From Siderastrea siderea (lineage: Eukaryota; Cnidaria; Anthozoa; Scleractinia; Rhizangiidae): a stretch of 64,000 nucleotides of DNA. The position numbers and the translations under genes were made by a program. Where the stretch lies: NCBI GenBank assembly GCA_964030785.1, contig OZ034967.1:65735413-65799412 (forward strand). Direction: 5' to 3'. The notes under the pieces are model-generated. The model had not been told where the DNA came from. It did not search any database and saw only the letters and a program-made list of their open reading frames with translations. Numbering within the stretch: the stretch's first letter is position 1; each line of letters begins with the position of its first letter. Below, one piece after another: positions 10,901 through 22,242 of this stretch.

Positions 10901-13900
10901 TGATAACCTCATAACTGATCATCACTTTAACAAAGGGTTTCACAAAGAGGTAAATACCCTTCAGAAAAAATGTTGTTGGCGTTGTATTCGCGTGCCCTGA
11001 GCTGCCTCAAGGAGTTTGCAAGTTACTGACAAATTATTCTTGACTCACTTTAATTTAGTGGTGAGCGGGAACATTCTAAACAATCAAGACGACAATCAGT
11101 GGTACAAAGATGGCGTCAATTTGATTCAGAAGAATCTGAAGTTAAAGCAAAACACGAACACGGCCAAGAACGCAATTCTGTTTCTCGGTGATGGAATGGG
11201 TATCACCACGACTACCGCTGCGCGCATCCTGGATGGGCAAATGAAAGGAAAATCAGGCGAGGAAAACGTTTTGAGCTGGGAGATGTTTCCGTGGTCAGGC
11301 CTGGCTAAAACATATAGTCTGGACCTACAGGGGGCAGACTCCGCCAGTTCTGCAACAGCTTTTCTAAATGGCGTGAAGACCAGAGACAGTAAGAAAATCA
11401 ATAAAGAAATAATAAAACAAATTAAAGTAAAACTGAAAACAACGAAAACACAAAAAATAGGGCGTATACTGCGAGTGTAGCGGGCAGGGGGGGGGGGGGT
11501 GGGTTGGAATCTGTGCCGCCATGATATATAAGAAACCTAAATGACTTGTTTCCATTTCTTTATAACCACTGAAAAAGTCTTTTGTTTTCTGAAGTTCTTC
11601 TTTATTTACAAGCACAACACAGAACGCGTGCAAACGGGTCCGGAACACTGTAAGAGAAACCAAACAAAAAATGGCCCAAGGAATGACATCTCATTCAGAA
11701 GGAACAACAATGGTCCGGGTTCACCTCAGATCAAGCCAATTTATTGCACGATGTACGCCACCTGCGTCGCCAACGCAATCCGCTTGTAGCGCGAGTGTTA
11801 AATATAACAGATGTACGCCACCTGCGTCGCCAACGCAAACCGCTTGTAGCGCGAGTGTTAAATATAGCAGCAAGTTCAGCTTTGTTAAGTAGACGACTTT
11901 TCACTCAGTTTTGAGTGATAAAGAATCGAAGTAATATCATTCATAAGGGCGTTATATAGCAGTAATGTAAGCACAAAAAAGGTTCTGGCAAGAAGGGATG
12001 AAGGAAAAATTTAGTCCATCCTCTCTTGGTTCTGATTGATGATTGACTTTAGAGTTCTTTCTTCTCGATGTTTGAAACACTAAAATGATAACAGAACGCA
12101 TCTATTCCAAAACTGAACTGGCCACTTCACTTAATGGATAGTCCTGGTGCTATTAAAGAGAAATCGATCTATTCCTTTTCTGGCTATTTTGCTTTATCAA
12201 GTCGGGTATTCTTCATCTTTTGTCCATGGTGGGACTGCTTTTGGGAGTAAGAGGTTTGATGCTAAATAGAAGGCTGAGCATGCTGTTGCTTAATATTACT
12301 ATTGTCTTTCAATGTAATTTACAGACATTGTGGGGATGGACGGAAATGTGATAGAAGGTTACTGCTTAACTGCCACTGAAGAGCGTAAGGCAATATCTAT
12401 CCTGTCACTTGCGGAGATGGCTGGAATGTCAACCGGGATCGTGTCGACAACTCGCATCACCCATGCGACACCCGCTTGCGCTTACGCCCATTCCCCGGAT
12501 CGTCACTGGGAGAACGACGAGGAGAAGAAAGATGAGGCACAAGATGACGCTTCTGGGTGCAAAGACATCGGTAATGATAAACTAACTTATTTGCTGCGTC
12601 CGTTATGATTAGCTATTTTCACTAAGCGACAATCAAGTGATTAGTGAGTTTCCTGGCGGTATGTTTTGCTTTTCATTTAATAATGCCAGAGAGACAAAAG
12701 TGACTGCCTGTAGACATCGAAGGTTAATTGACAATTATTCCACGAGCGCACGTTGAATAATGAGGTTATAAATAACTTGTAATCGTAGCTGATTCATTTT
12801 GCCATATTTTTGGACGAAACGTTTGCTTCACGGAAAGCTTTGGGAAAACCTTTGAACGCTTCGGCACTTGACACGGCTTTTTTTCCTTGTAAGATGGAAG
12901 CAAGGATGTTCGCTGAAAGTCTGTGGCGGTAAACCAGTGAGAGTTTTTCTAATGACATAGTAAAAAAAAATCAATAACCGATATTGAGAATTTAAAAAGT
13001 GTTTCTGTCTAGGGACTGTCGGTTGATAGCTGCACTCGCGTCAATTTTTATTTTTTTGCATTTTAAATGTACGTTTTACTAAGCCTATTTTCCCTTCAAT
13101 TTGTAAGTCGTGTTTATTTCAAATACCTTAATAAGTATAAACGGTAATTACTTGGTAGGGTAGCTATTTAAAGGTAAACTATAACATAATTTGAGAATTG
13201 GTGTTTTAAGACCAAGATGTAGAGACGGGCGGACAAGAAAACTTGTATCCCTACCGTGGCATGGGGGGGGGGGGGGAGGGATGGACTCCTCTTCTTGTTT
13301 ATAATATTTTGATAAACTTTTACCCTTCTTAGATGGCTTACTATGTGCTTTACAAGGTAAAATTATTATTACTGGTTGTGGCGCTGCTGGGGACTGTGAC
13401 GCCACTGAGAACGACAGATCTTGGCCGCCGTCTTGGATTTAACTCGTCATAAGAATTTATCGAAAGAGTGCTTAAGTAAAAAAAATAATTTATTTTTCAT
13501 AATAGGGAAATTATAAACGTGGAATTTAAACGTGTAGTAAACATCAAATCACTGATTTTCAGCCTTGCAGCTTGCGGAATACCCACACGGCAATGGAATT
13601 GAAGTCATCTTTGCGGGGGGCCGCAGAGAGCTCATGCATCGAAACCAAACCGACCCCGAATACCCGGATGCAAACGGAAAGAGACTGGACGGAAGAGACC
13701 TGATACGAGAATGGGTTGATAAACATCGGAATTCACAGTATGTGTGGAACAAAAACCAGTTTGACCTGATCGATGTGGAGAGGGTTGATCATGTGTTGGG
13801 TATGTATTGGCTTCTACTTCACAGAATTTCAAAATGGAACTTAAACGCTCTTGATCGCGACATTTAGACGTCCTTCTGCTGGTTTTCATCAGTCGTAAAT

Positions 13901-16900
13901 ACCTATACGTAGAGTTATAGTTGTTGGTGATTGGCATATTTAGATACTTACATTGTCGTATTATTATTGGGGGATTTCATTCCCTTTAATGTCCTGTCTA
14001 GATGCCGTTCTGTCCGCGATGTTCAAGTGATCATGAAAGGTTAAATCTTATGTGAATTGGCTCTTTACCTCAGGCCACGGGTGTAACATTGACTCGCCAC
14101 ATAAACTGCATCATAACTTCTTTCATAACATCTTTCATGGTAATATCAAGAGACTCCCACAACTGACCACTAAAAGGGAACAGCCACTTAACAGGGGTCT
14201 GCGCCATAAAGATTTGACTCTATTCTATCCCATTGTAGGCCTTTTTGAGTATTCTCACATGCAGTACGAGGTGGACCGGGCAAATGACAGTGCCGGTGAA
14301 CCATCAATAGCAGAGATGACCGAAAAAGCCATCAAAATACTTCAGAAAAACCCTAAAGGATACTTCTTGCTTGTGGAAGGTAATGACAAGGCGCACTGTG
14401 CTCTGTCAAGTTATCTATATAATATATCTTAGTCGTATTAAAAAGTTAATTTACTTAACAAGAAAAAAAAAACAATCACGGCTAAAAGAAGTATCTATTT
14501 CTATCAATTGTTTGGGCAAGTTCTCCTCAAGGAGAATGTTTGAGGATCTTTACTTGGCCTGGAAATATTCATGGATATTTTAAGTTTGTTCGTGGACTGG
14601 CTTTATCTGTTCCAAGAAGAGAGCAGCTTTATGAGATAAATGCTGTTAGCATCGAGAAACAGCTAACATTTATAAGGACATACATCCGTCTATATCTTAA
14701 AAGCCGAATAAAAGGTAACTATTATTCAATACGTTTTCCCTGGTGTTGTGATTCGGCGAGAAAATGCTCGGTTCGTGCAGCTTTGTCCTCCTCGGATCTG
14801 CCTGCGCTGGGGTCATAATTGCAACTACTTTGGAAAGCTTTTTGGCATGTTTTCTCTAGCAAAAACGTTTTCCTAATATTTCACTCGACAGGAGGGCGTA
14901 TCGATCACGGACATCACTCTAATAAGGCGGTCAGAGCTCTTCGTGAAACCGTGGCTTTGAATGAAGCAGTTACCAAGGCAATGGAAATGACTGATAGAGG
15001 TAAATTACTTCAACCTTGTGTGTTTTGCCAGTCTTTCTCTGAACACAGTGGTGGCCCAAGCGAAGGTTAAAGCCCTTTGTTCTGTATACTGAATGCGCAC
15101 CTTTCAGTCATCTGCAGGTTACCTTGGTTCATCCCCAGAAAAGTCCGTGGAACGTGTCGCGAAACGTAGTAAAATCTAGTCCTGTTGCCAGTAGGCACCT
15201 CACCCCACCAAAGGGGCTAAACCCTGTACGGCGTTCGAAGCGTCCTTTACTTTCCGGTTTCACATTTACGGCTTTTCTTCCTCCAGCTGGGGGAAGGGGG
15301 GGGGGGGGGGGGCAATCCATATCGGTTAATAGTTTCCAAATTTTTCACAATAACTCTTTTTAGCATTTCTTTGCAAATGACTGGCGCTTCGACTTTGTTT
15401 GGGTGGGAGGAAAGGTTTTAGGAAGTGAATAGTTTCACAATTATGAAAGGTGACCCCATTTTTTTCGTATTTAGAAAATTATTACTACGCCAGTACGGAG
15501 AAATTTTGTGATAGTGGTTACAAGTTTTCGGAGAGCTCTCCAATTTGATTTTGGAAGGTTTACAATAGCAAAAGAAAAAACATTTCGATTGAGAAAGCCA
15601 GTAGTAAAAAATGCATCCTTTCCATGTACTTTACGAATTGCAAAACACTAAACAGTAGAAGCTAATAGACAACACGGAAAAAATTCTGACAACGAATTGA
15701 AGAACATACAATACCAAGTCCCTCGTGCATTACATGTACAAACCTTCCTACTTGCAGCAGTCACCTTCCAAAACAACACCGGGTTATAGGTGTTACAGCA
15801 CTGAATGTGAATCTGGATTTACAAGTTTCTACCAGCTAAGTGACTAAAGTTTGTTCCAAAGTCCAAGGAAGCGAATGATGAGAGTCGATATAACCTGTCT
15901 CATTAAAAAGTACAATGCCCCCCCCCCCCCAAAAAAAAGAGTTAAAATAAAGATCAACATGTACATGTACACAGTAAAAGCTGACCAGTTACCATAACCA
16001 AAAAAAAAAGGTTAAAGTTTGAATCTGAGGTAACCGTATTTTTATTGGTCACAATAGACTTTTAATTATCGGTTAAATTAACCATTTGCTTTTCAGTTAA
16101 AATTACCGTTCTTGAAAGGTTGTTTTAGCCAAAAAATATGGTTGTTTCAAACATAATCATACCCGCGTTTTAAACCATTTGAAATAGGTTGTTATTACCC
16201 GATTTTTTAAGGTTGAAATGACCTTTGATATTAGGTTATGTAACCCATGGATTTTGGTTAAAATAACTATTTTTTATGGTTGTATAACCATTTAAAATGG
16301 TTATAGTAACCTCAGTTTTTTGGTTCTGTCAATGAATCTGAGGTAACCAATTAAAAATGGTCAAAGAATGGTCAATTTAACCATTGTTTATAAGTTACAA
16401 AAATAGGTTGTTTTAACGGATAGATATAGATTACAGTGACTACAAAATAAAGGTTCAAGTAAACGTTTTTAATGGTTATTTTAACAATTCTTTAACCCCA
16501 AAGAACAATATATAGTAACCATCAAAATAAAGGTTATTATAATAGTTTTTAGTGGTTATTTCACCAACTCTCAAACATCATTATTTCCATCAACTATTTC
16601 TCGTTTAAACATGGCCCTCATGTATAATCATGTGGTAAACTAAGGATAGGACACAAATCTGTCACAGGCCATTGTTCATTCAAGTTCTTAATACAAGAAG
16701 AATATAGACACTCCTCTGCATGCAAACCACCATTAGTCTTCTGCGGCCAGACAAAGTTCAACAATAGTCTTGATGCCTCTGTCCACTTGCATGTTTACTG
16801 CATGGGATGTTGTATTTTTGATAAGATTATCAGAGACATCATTGCCATCTTTGCTCTGTCAAGTACAAATATTATTCAGTTAGTATGTGCATGCTTTTCA

Positions 16901-19900
16901 AGAAGTGTGTTTGAACTGGCTGTTAATGGCTAGGTAATCTAGAAGTCCATCCATGCATACATATAGCACACTGTATCTAACACTTGTTACCCTGTGTTTT
17001 TAAACGTCCACGTGCTACGTAGGTCTAAAAATATTTGTTGGTAACTGTAATGATAACAATAAAATAGTGTACATCGTCAAACTCCACAAAGAATGTTGCC
17101 TCACTGGCTTAAATTTTCTGATGAAAGACTGAACCTCTTGAATAGAAATTCATTAAATGTAAAGACCATAATAAATAGATGCAGTGTGGGATTTATACTA
17201 GGAATTGTTGGGGGTTTGAATTAAGGGACTGTTCGTTATTTATGCCTAAGGGGGGGGGCCGGTGTTTAGAGTGGGGGGGGGGGGGGTAAAAATGCCCGGG
17301 GTATGCCCGGGGGAGATGTTGAGGTTTCGAATTGATCGGCGCATTAGCAAAACCCACACACGTGTCATTTGCCGGGGCCAGTTGTAGTTTACAGTATTGT
17401 AGTGCGTACGTATATAGCCATCCTCAAACAGCAAAACTGGTTCAAGCCTTGCAATGAACATTTCTCTCTCGAATCGGATCTTCTCTGGGCGCACGTTAAT
17501 ACCGGAGCTGCAAATTTACTTTCCTTGCTGAGTGCTTCCATACTGAACGATCATAAATGACCTTGCACTTGATTTTGGTTTATCGGCACGCAGCCAGAAC
17601 ACATGTTGTACGCAATTTTGCAATTGTAAGCATGTTGTGTCCTGAGGGTAGGGGAGGGGGGGGGGGAATTTTGAAACTGTCACATAAACGGGGGGTAATT
17701 TTTAAAATACCCACTTTCGGGGAGGGGCAAATTTTTCATATGCCTGAATTGGTTGAAAATCCCCGACCCCCCCTTAGCCATAAATAACGAACAGTCCCTA
17801 AGAGTTCATCGCATGATGAACGTCAAAGACCAAGGCTGAAGCCCATTTTCAATACGCCAAACTCGCTATTATGCATTTAAATCAGTATGAATGTGGTCAC
17901 TCGCAATGGAACAGAAGCTTCAAGATTTGGCAAAAAGCCATCATTCGCAAGCTGTACCAAGCATAAAGATCTCACATCCTCAAAAACCTATTAAAGCTGA
18001 AGCCAATTTTCAATGCAGATATAAAAGCCAAACTTTAATCTGCATTCAATCAGTACGAATGTGACCTGCAATTAAATGATCCCTGGTAGAAATCTTATAT
18101 ACACATGTAGGATCCTACATCGTATATACACCACGAGCAGTCCCTAGAGAATCAAGCGTGTGAGCAGCCCCCCCCCCCCCCCAAAATGCCGAAAGAACAA
18201 CCAACCCAATCTTTGAAAACAGTTTTCAAGAATAACATGCGAGAAACCGGAAGTTATTCGCTGTACGGTGCCCTCTCAAAATCAATTTTCAAATGAAAAT
18301 AGACAAATAACTTCAATCCTGATCCACTTATCCTATTTATTTCCGCAGTTGGTTTAGGCTTATCGGTGACTCTCCCTTTAATATTGCTTAGATTGTGAAG
18401 CGCTAACAAACGTATAGGCAGCAATTTTCTCGTTTTCTAGCATCAAATCGTTCGCGCGTGTTGAGATAGAGTACCCCCGCGTTGTCGCGCGTGGTTAACA
18501 ACTCGCTCGCTCGAGATATGCGAACATTAATACTTCAGCAAGAGTGCTACTGATTTCTTAGGCATATTTCTGTCACTGAAAGTAGGCAAAAACTGTTTAC
18601 TGGTACTTACCATTCATCGTATTTCAGCCCACGCAACACGCGACAGTCTTGGCTCTGTTGGAGCGATTCACTGACTGATCTTTTTGGTAGCTCCCAGTAG
18701 AATCACACCATCATCAAATTCTTGGCGCAAGAAAGTGAGAGTTAGAAGCAGCGAGCTTGTAACTCTTTCCTCCTTTAATGTTTGCAAGGTATTTCTTAGG
18801 ATACTACACTTGGATACAGTTCGATAGCGCGACAACAACCGACGTTGTTTCATGTTCAGCAACTCAAACCAAGTTACCTTCCGACTTTCGTTCGTGTTCT
18901 GCGAGGCCATCATGAAACAGAAGTAAGTTCCTTGCCATACGTTTGGTTTTCCACGACAGCAAACGTAAACTGTGCTCTTTTAGAGCAGTAAAACAGACAA
19001 ATCAGAATGATCTGCATGTAGAAATTGGCGGTTCTGGCGATTGCGACAGAATTTGAAAGCCAACGGACAGGAAGTTCGGATTTGTGGTCAACATTCCAAT
19101 TACTCTCATTGGCTTAAAGCTCTGACGTCAAGGTGTTAACTGACATACCACAGTTGATCTGATAGATTTAGATGCCGAGGTCACGTAATTACACTAAAGT
19201 TGTTTTCTTGAAGCGATATTTATTCTTCTTCGTCCATGTTTTTTTTTGGAAGTTGTTCTTCATCGAAAAACGGAATACTGAGAAACAGTTAGCCTTCATT
19301 TCACTCCGAGCCCTAAGGATTGAACACCCAATCGAAAGTTAATCTTAAAAGAAACCGTCTCATTCTTATGATTGGCTACTGGAACAAATTTCAAAAATGA
19401 TTTCCGTAGCTTTCAAAATAGAATGCCGTGACTATTTGACGGCTGAACTGAGACACAGTTTCTGTTGTACATATCCCTCGCGCACTAAAGTTCCCTCAGT
19501 AGCGCGGAAACTCTACACGTGTTATGCTTTTCGATGGACTATCATTCTCAATTTATCACCTCAGCCTTTTGGTAAAGTAGCTATTCGAACTAGTATATGT
19601 AACCCGCAATACAAAATCGGTTGCGAAGTTTCACCAATGGTTTAACCCATTTCAGTAGGTTATAATCTTTGTGCAAGCTGTTCAGTTTGGTTTATTTTAA
19701 CAGCTTTAAATGGTTATTTTGACCATTTTAACACCAACCTATTTTTATGGTTAAAGGAACTGTTTTTAATTGGTACAATGAACCAATAACAAATAGGTTA
19801 CACATTTTAACCAATTATTTTGAGGTGAAAACAACTTATTTGAATTGGTTATAACCTTTTAAAATGGTTATGGTAACTGGTCAGCTTTTACAGTGTAGAA

Positions 19901-21538
19901 AAATTGCACATGACTTTTGATGTAACAATTAATACTGAACAATATGAACAATATTGGAACGATGTAGGCACGTTTTTTTGTTTTTAAAGTCTGTTTCAGT
20001 TCAAGAACTACAAAAAACAGGTTTTCTGCGTGAGGTTTTCGGATAAATACGGCAAAGAATTGAAAACTAATTTATCAAAGTTGCCGTAATTACTAGCCTG
20101 AGTGAATATCTCGCGGAAGGTTCAAAAGGAAAACATACATGCATAAACTGGAAACTTGTTAACTTTTGTCAGTTTATTTGTTGGAGGTAATGCATACACG
20201 AATTTTTTTTCAGTTTAAGCTGGCAAAAAAGGGCGACATTTAGTCTGAGACTCAACAAACCAGTTGTTTTGTGGCCTACTGACTGTGTTATCAGAATTTG
20301 GAAAAGCCTTAGTGCGTACTATTTTCTCAAACCCAATCTTTAGAATTGTTGCACAACTATCTGATTTTGCTTATCCTAGACGAAACCCTGATAACAGTTA
20401 CTGCTGACCACTCTCACGTCTTCACCATCGGCGCCTATCCAAAGCGCGGCAACCCTATTTTCAACACAGTGCTCAAGTTAGACGGCGACTTAGCTGTTGG
20501 CTCCGATAACAAGACATACACTTCCCTTGGTTATGCGAATGGCCAGGGAGCAACCAACGGAGCTCGTCCTGATCTGAGAGGAGTGGACACAGCAGATAAG
20601 GACTACCGACAACAGGCTACCGTTCCACGGAGCTCTGAGACACACGGAACGGAAGATGTGGGTATGCGATAAAAGAAAAAATTACTTTCTGTACAAATAC
20701 TTCTTTCTTACCCAGACTACCTATCCGCAGTGCTATATTACCTTCAGATGTACATGTTGGACTGGGATGCCCTCTAGCCTAATTCGTCTGCGCATGCTCT
20801 AGGCTGGACAGTCAAGACTGATATTCATCTGGTTCTAGACTTACCCCTATTCGATTCAGACCGGGTGTTTTTTATTGGCCGTCTTAGGTCAGGGGAGGGG
20901 GGGAAGGGCGGATTGCGTACCCCCTCCTTTAATCACTCCGAGAATATTAAAGCGATGAGGACGAAAATTAGATGGTAGATAGTCCGTCCAAAATGATTTC
21001 CTACAACATTAACTGATGACGTCATATGACGTGAGAATTAAGTCATGTTCTCAAATGCGGCCATCTTGGTTCCGCCATTTTGGATTTCTTGATTTTCGCC
21101 TGAGCCTCCGAAAAGCACCGAAATTGACAACAAAGTAAAAAATTGCAGACCCTTCGACTTTCTATTTAAGAAATACGGTAAGCAAACAAAACTGTCCCTC
21201 ATTTTACCATTTTCCGCGATTAATGTTTCAAAATGACCGATATGTTTGACGGTTTTGATACTTCTTATGTACTAATGAGTTTTTGGTTTGTTGCCTTCTT
21301 AGGTGTATTCGCAGACGGGCCTGGTGCCTACCTATTTCATGGCGTTTTTGAACAGCAGTATATCTTTCACGTGATAGATCACGCGTTATGTTTGAGTAGC
21401 AGTAAACAGAAATCATGTGACGAACATGTGAAAAGGAAAGTAGCAGCCAAGAGTACAGCTTACGCCACTTTTGTTACCTCGGCCTACATACATGTGCTTG
21501 TGTTCATAGCTTGTTGGAAACTCATGAAAGGAAGCTAA
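7881..21538 (+). CDS. Alkaline phosphatase, secreted or membrane-anchored (EC 3.1.3.1), 8 exons
   Basis: Eight exons (7881-7917, 11059-11388, 12325-12570, 13563-13799, 14239-14379, 14892-14999, 20380-20661, 21303-21538) total 1617 bases, exactly 539 codons with the TAA. The enzyme hydrolyses phosphomonoesters outside the cell. Motifs in order: signal peptide (residues 1-15 or so), LFLGDGMG (metal-ligand Asp57), ADSAS (nucleophile Ser107), TTRITHATP, the metal site VEGGRIDHGHH split over exons 5 and 6, TADHSHVF, and ETHGTEDV with a late metal-binding His. The length fits animal alkaline phosphatases. The last 25 residues are hydrophobic and end in a short basic tail, fitting a GPI-anchor signal or a single membrane span. 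Intron 6 (5.4 kb) is mostly a DNA element. The family is certain; exon 1 is the least certain part. Confidence 0.92.
7918..11058 (+). other. Alkaline phosphatase intron 1
   Basis: A 3.1 kb intron with no recognised coding segment. Its 3' third (10313-10680) holds one copy of an interspersed element family. Confidence 0.5.
10313..10680 (+). mobile_element. Interspersed TIR-type element, copy 1
   Basis: Starts TTAACCCTCGGGCG. It includes GTTTTCAGTAGCTGTGCG, CATATCCCTTAGA and AGGTGGTCAAGCC, and ends with GCCGCCATCTTGGATGACG. Related copies lie at 32258-32765, 34310-34735, 40802-41145 and 41288-41853, with a fragment at 23265-23330. It carries no coding capacity. Confidence 0.7.
11059..11388 (+). 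CDS. Alkaline phosphatase exon 2: DGMG and nucleophile Ser
   Basis: Acceptor TTTAATTTAG and donor ACA|GTAAGA. It encodes the mature N-terminus, LFLGDGMG and GADSASSATAFLNGVK. Confidence 0.93.
11750..11869 (+). repeat. 60-bp tandem duplication
   Basis: Two nearly identical 60-base units, starting GATGTACGCCACCTGCG at 11750 and 11810, inside alkaline phosphatase intron 2. They differ at about two bases. Confidence 0.9.
12325..12570 (+). CDS. Alkaline phosphatase exon 3
   Basis: Acceptor TTTACAG and donor ATCG|GTAATG. It contains GIVSTTRITHATP and AYAHSPDRHW, with GCKDI at the end. Confidence 0.93.
13563..13799 (+). CDS. Alkaline phosphatase exon 4
   Basis: Acceptor TTTTCAG and donor TTGG|GTATGT. 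It contains VIFAGGRRELMHRNQTD and KRLDGRDLI, typical of the family. Confidence 0.93.
14239..14379 (+). CDS. Alkaline phosphatase exon 5
   Basis: Acceptor CCATTGTAG and donor GAAG|GTAATG. It encodes YSHMQYEVDR and the strand KGYFLLVEG that carries a metal-ligand Glu. Confidence 0.93.
14892..14999 (+). CDS. Alkaline phosphatase exon 6: zinc ligands
   Basis: Acceptor CTCGACAG and donor AGAG|GTAAAT. It encodes GRIDHGHHSNKA, with Asp and His metal ligands. Confidence 0.93.
17221..17801. mobile_element. Nested element with G-rich ends
   Basis: The left end GGGACTGTTCGTTATTTATG followed by G runs is mirrored at the right by CATAAATAACGAACAGTCCC preceded by C runs. About 580 bases, inserted inside the larger 15970-19895 element. 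Confidence 0.8.
18668..18913 (-). CDS. Hypothetical 81-residue ORF inside the DNA element
   Basis: Unrecognised. Starts MMASQNTNESRKVTWFE and is basic and helix-like, with a QEFDDGVILLG segment near the end. It may be the first exon or a relic of a gene carried by the surrounding element. No domain or splice support. Confidence 0.2.
   Translation of the reverse strand: MMASQNTNESRKVTWFELLNMKQRRLLSRYRTVSKCSILRNTLQTLKEERVTSSLLLTLTFLRQEFDDGVILLGATKKISQ
20380..20661 (+). CDS. Alkaline phosphatase exon 7: TADHSH and ETHG
   Basis: Acceptor TTATCCTAG and donor GTGG|GTATGC. It encodes TVTADHSHVF and SSETHGTEDV, both metal-site motifs. Confidence 0.93.
20865..21140 (+). repeat. Dispersed intronic repeat (same family as 3348-3560)
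   Basis: Shares CTCCGAGAATATTAAAG and GATGACGTCATATGACG with the protease intron copy. It ends near a CGGCCATCTTGGTTCCGCC segment. Lies in alkaline phosphatase intron 7. Confidence 0.6.
21303..21538 (+). CDS. Alkaline phosphatase exon 8 and stop
   Basis: Acceptor TTCTTAG. It encodes FADGPGAYLFHGVFEQ, two late cysteines and a hydrophobic C-terminus ending KLMKGS, then TAA. Confidence 0.92.
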
Positions 21539-21758
21539 AGATGTAACTTCAAGTCTGGAAGAGTTCTTCTATAGTTTTCTGTCTTGGCTACCCTGGTTCC
21601 AGAGGTTTTTTTTCCTTTTTCGTCTCAAAAGAATTGAGCCGCGAAGCCATCGCAGCTTGTTGTCGCCGCTTCGCGGTTAAATTTGGTTTAAGAAAAAGAA
21701 AGAAAACCTCAGGGAGCAGGGTATGTCTTCGTATGAACTAAAATGTTTATTGTGTTAA

Positions 21759-22238
21759 GGACGGTGCCTCCTAATACAGATGTATTTTTGCAAAGGTTAT
21801 GATTATGGGGAGAAAGTAGTCGGCTGAATTCGTCCACAAGAGATCTGGGTACGAGATTAAGTAGATCTCGGCAAGGGTTATTGGAATCCAAAAAGAAAAA
21901 TGTGGGTAGCCACGCATTTTTCAGAGATAATTAATCAACCATAATTCTAAAACAGCGTTAAAATACAAAGAATGTATGGCATTTTCTTTCCAAATTTAAA
22001 CTGAGGCCTTATGTGCCACTCGGTACGAAGAGGTTGGGTGAGTGAGTGATCTCTGAAAAATGCGTGGTTACCCCCAATTTTCTTTTTGGATTCTGATATC
22101 CCTTGCTAAGATCTGCTTTTTCCCCATTGTCTTAAACCGCGCAAAAATACCATTGTATTAGAGGGAAAATTCTATAAGAAACTCGAATATCCCCGGATGC
22201 GTAGAACGTATGCGCAGTAACGATAGGGGGCACCGTCC
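21759..22238. mobile_element. TTAA-flanked MITE, best complete copy
   Basis: Flanked by TTAA on both sides (21755-21758 and 22239-22242), with ends GGACGGTGCC and GGCACCGTCC-type inverted repeats. Long inner arms share AATCCAAAAAGAAAAATG and its complement. About 480 bases with no ORF of note. It lies 220 bases 3' of the alkaline phosphatase stop. Confidence 0.8.
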
Positions 22239-22242
22239 TTAA

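Larger units (their letters stand above)
15970..19895. mobile_element. 3.9-kb TA-flanked DNA element with palindromic subterminal arrays
   Basis: The left end CACAGTAAAAGCTGACC (15970) and the right end, which reads CACTGTAAAAGCTGACC on the minus strand (to 19895), match over more than 25 bases with one mismatch. Each is flanked by TA, as expected for TA-target (Tc1/mariner-like) insertion. Inside the ends, about 16000-16600 and 19640-19870 are arrays of GGTTAT, TAACC and AATGGTTATTTTAACC words in alternating orientation. No transposase was recognised. The interior holds a nested element at 17221-17801 and a diverged direct repeat (about 17827-17910 and 17985-18080). It sits in alkaline phosphatase intron 6. 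Confidence 0.8.
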
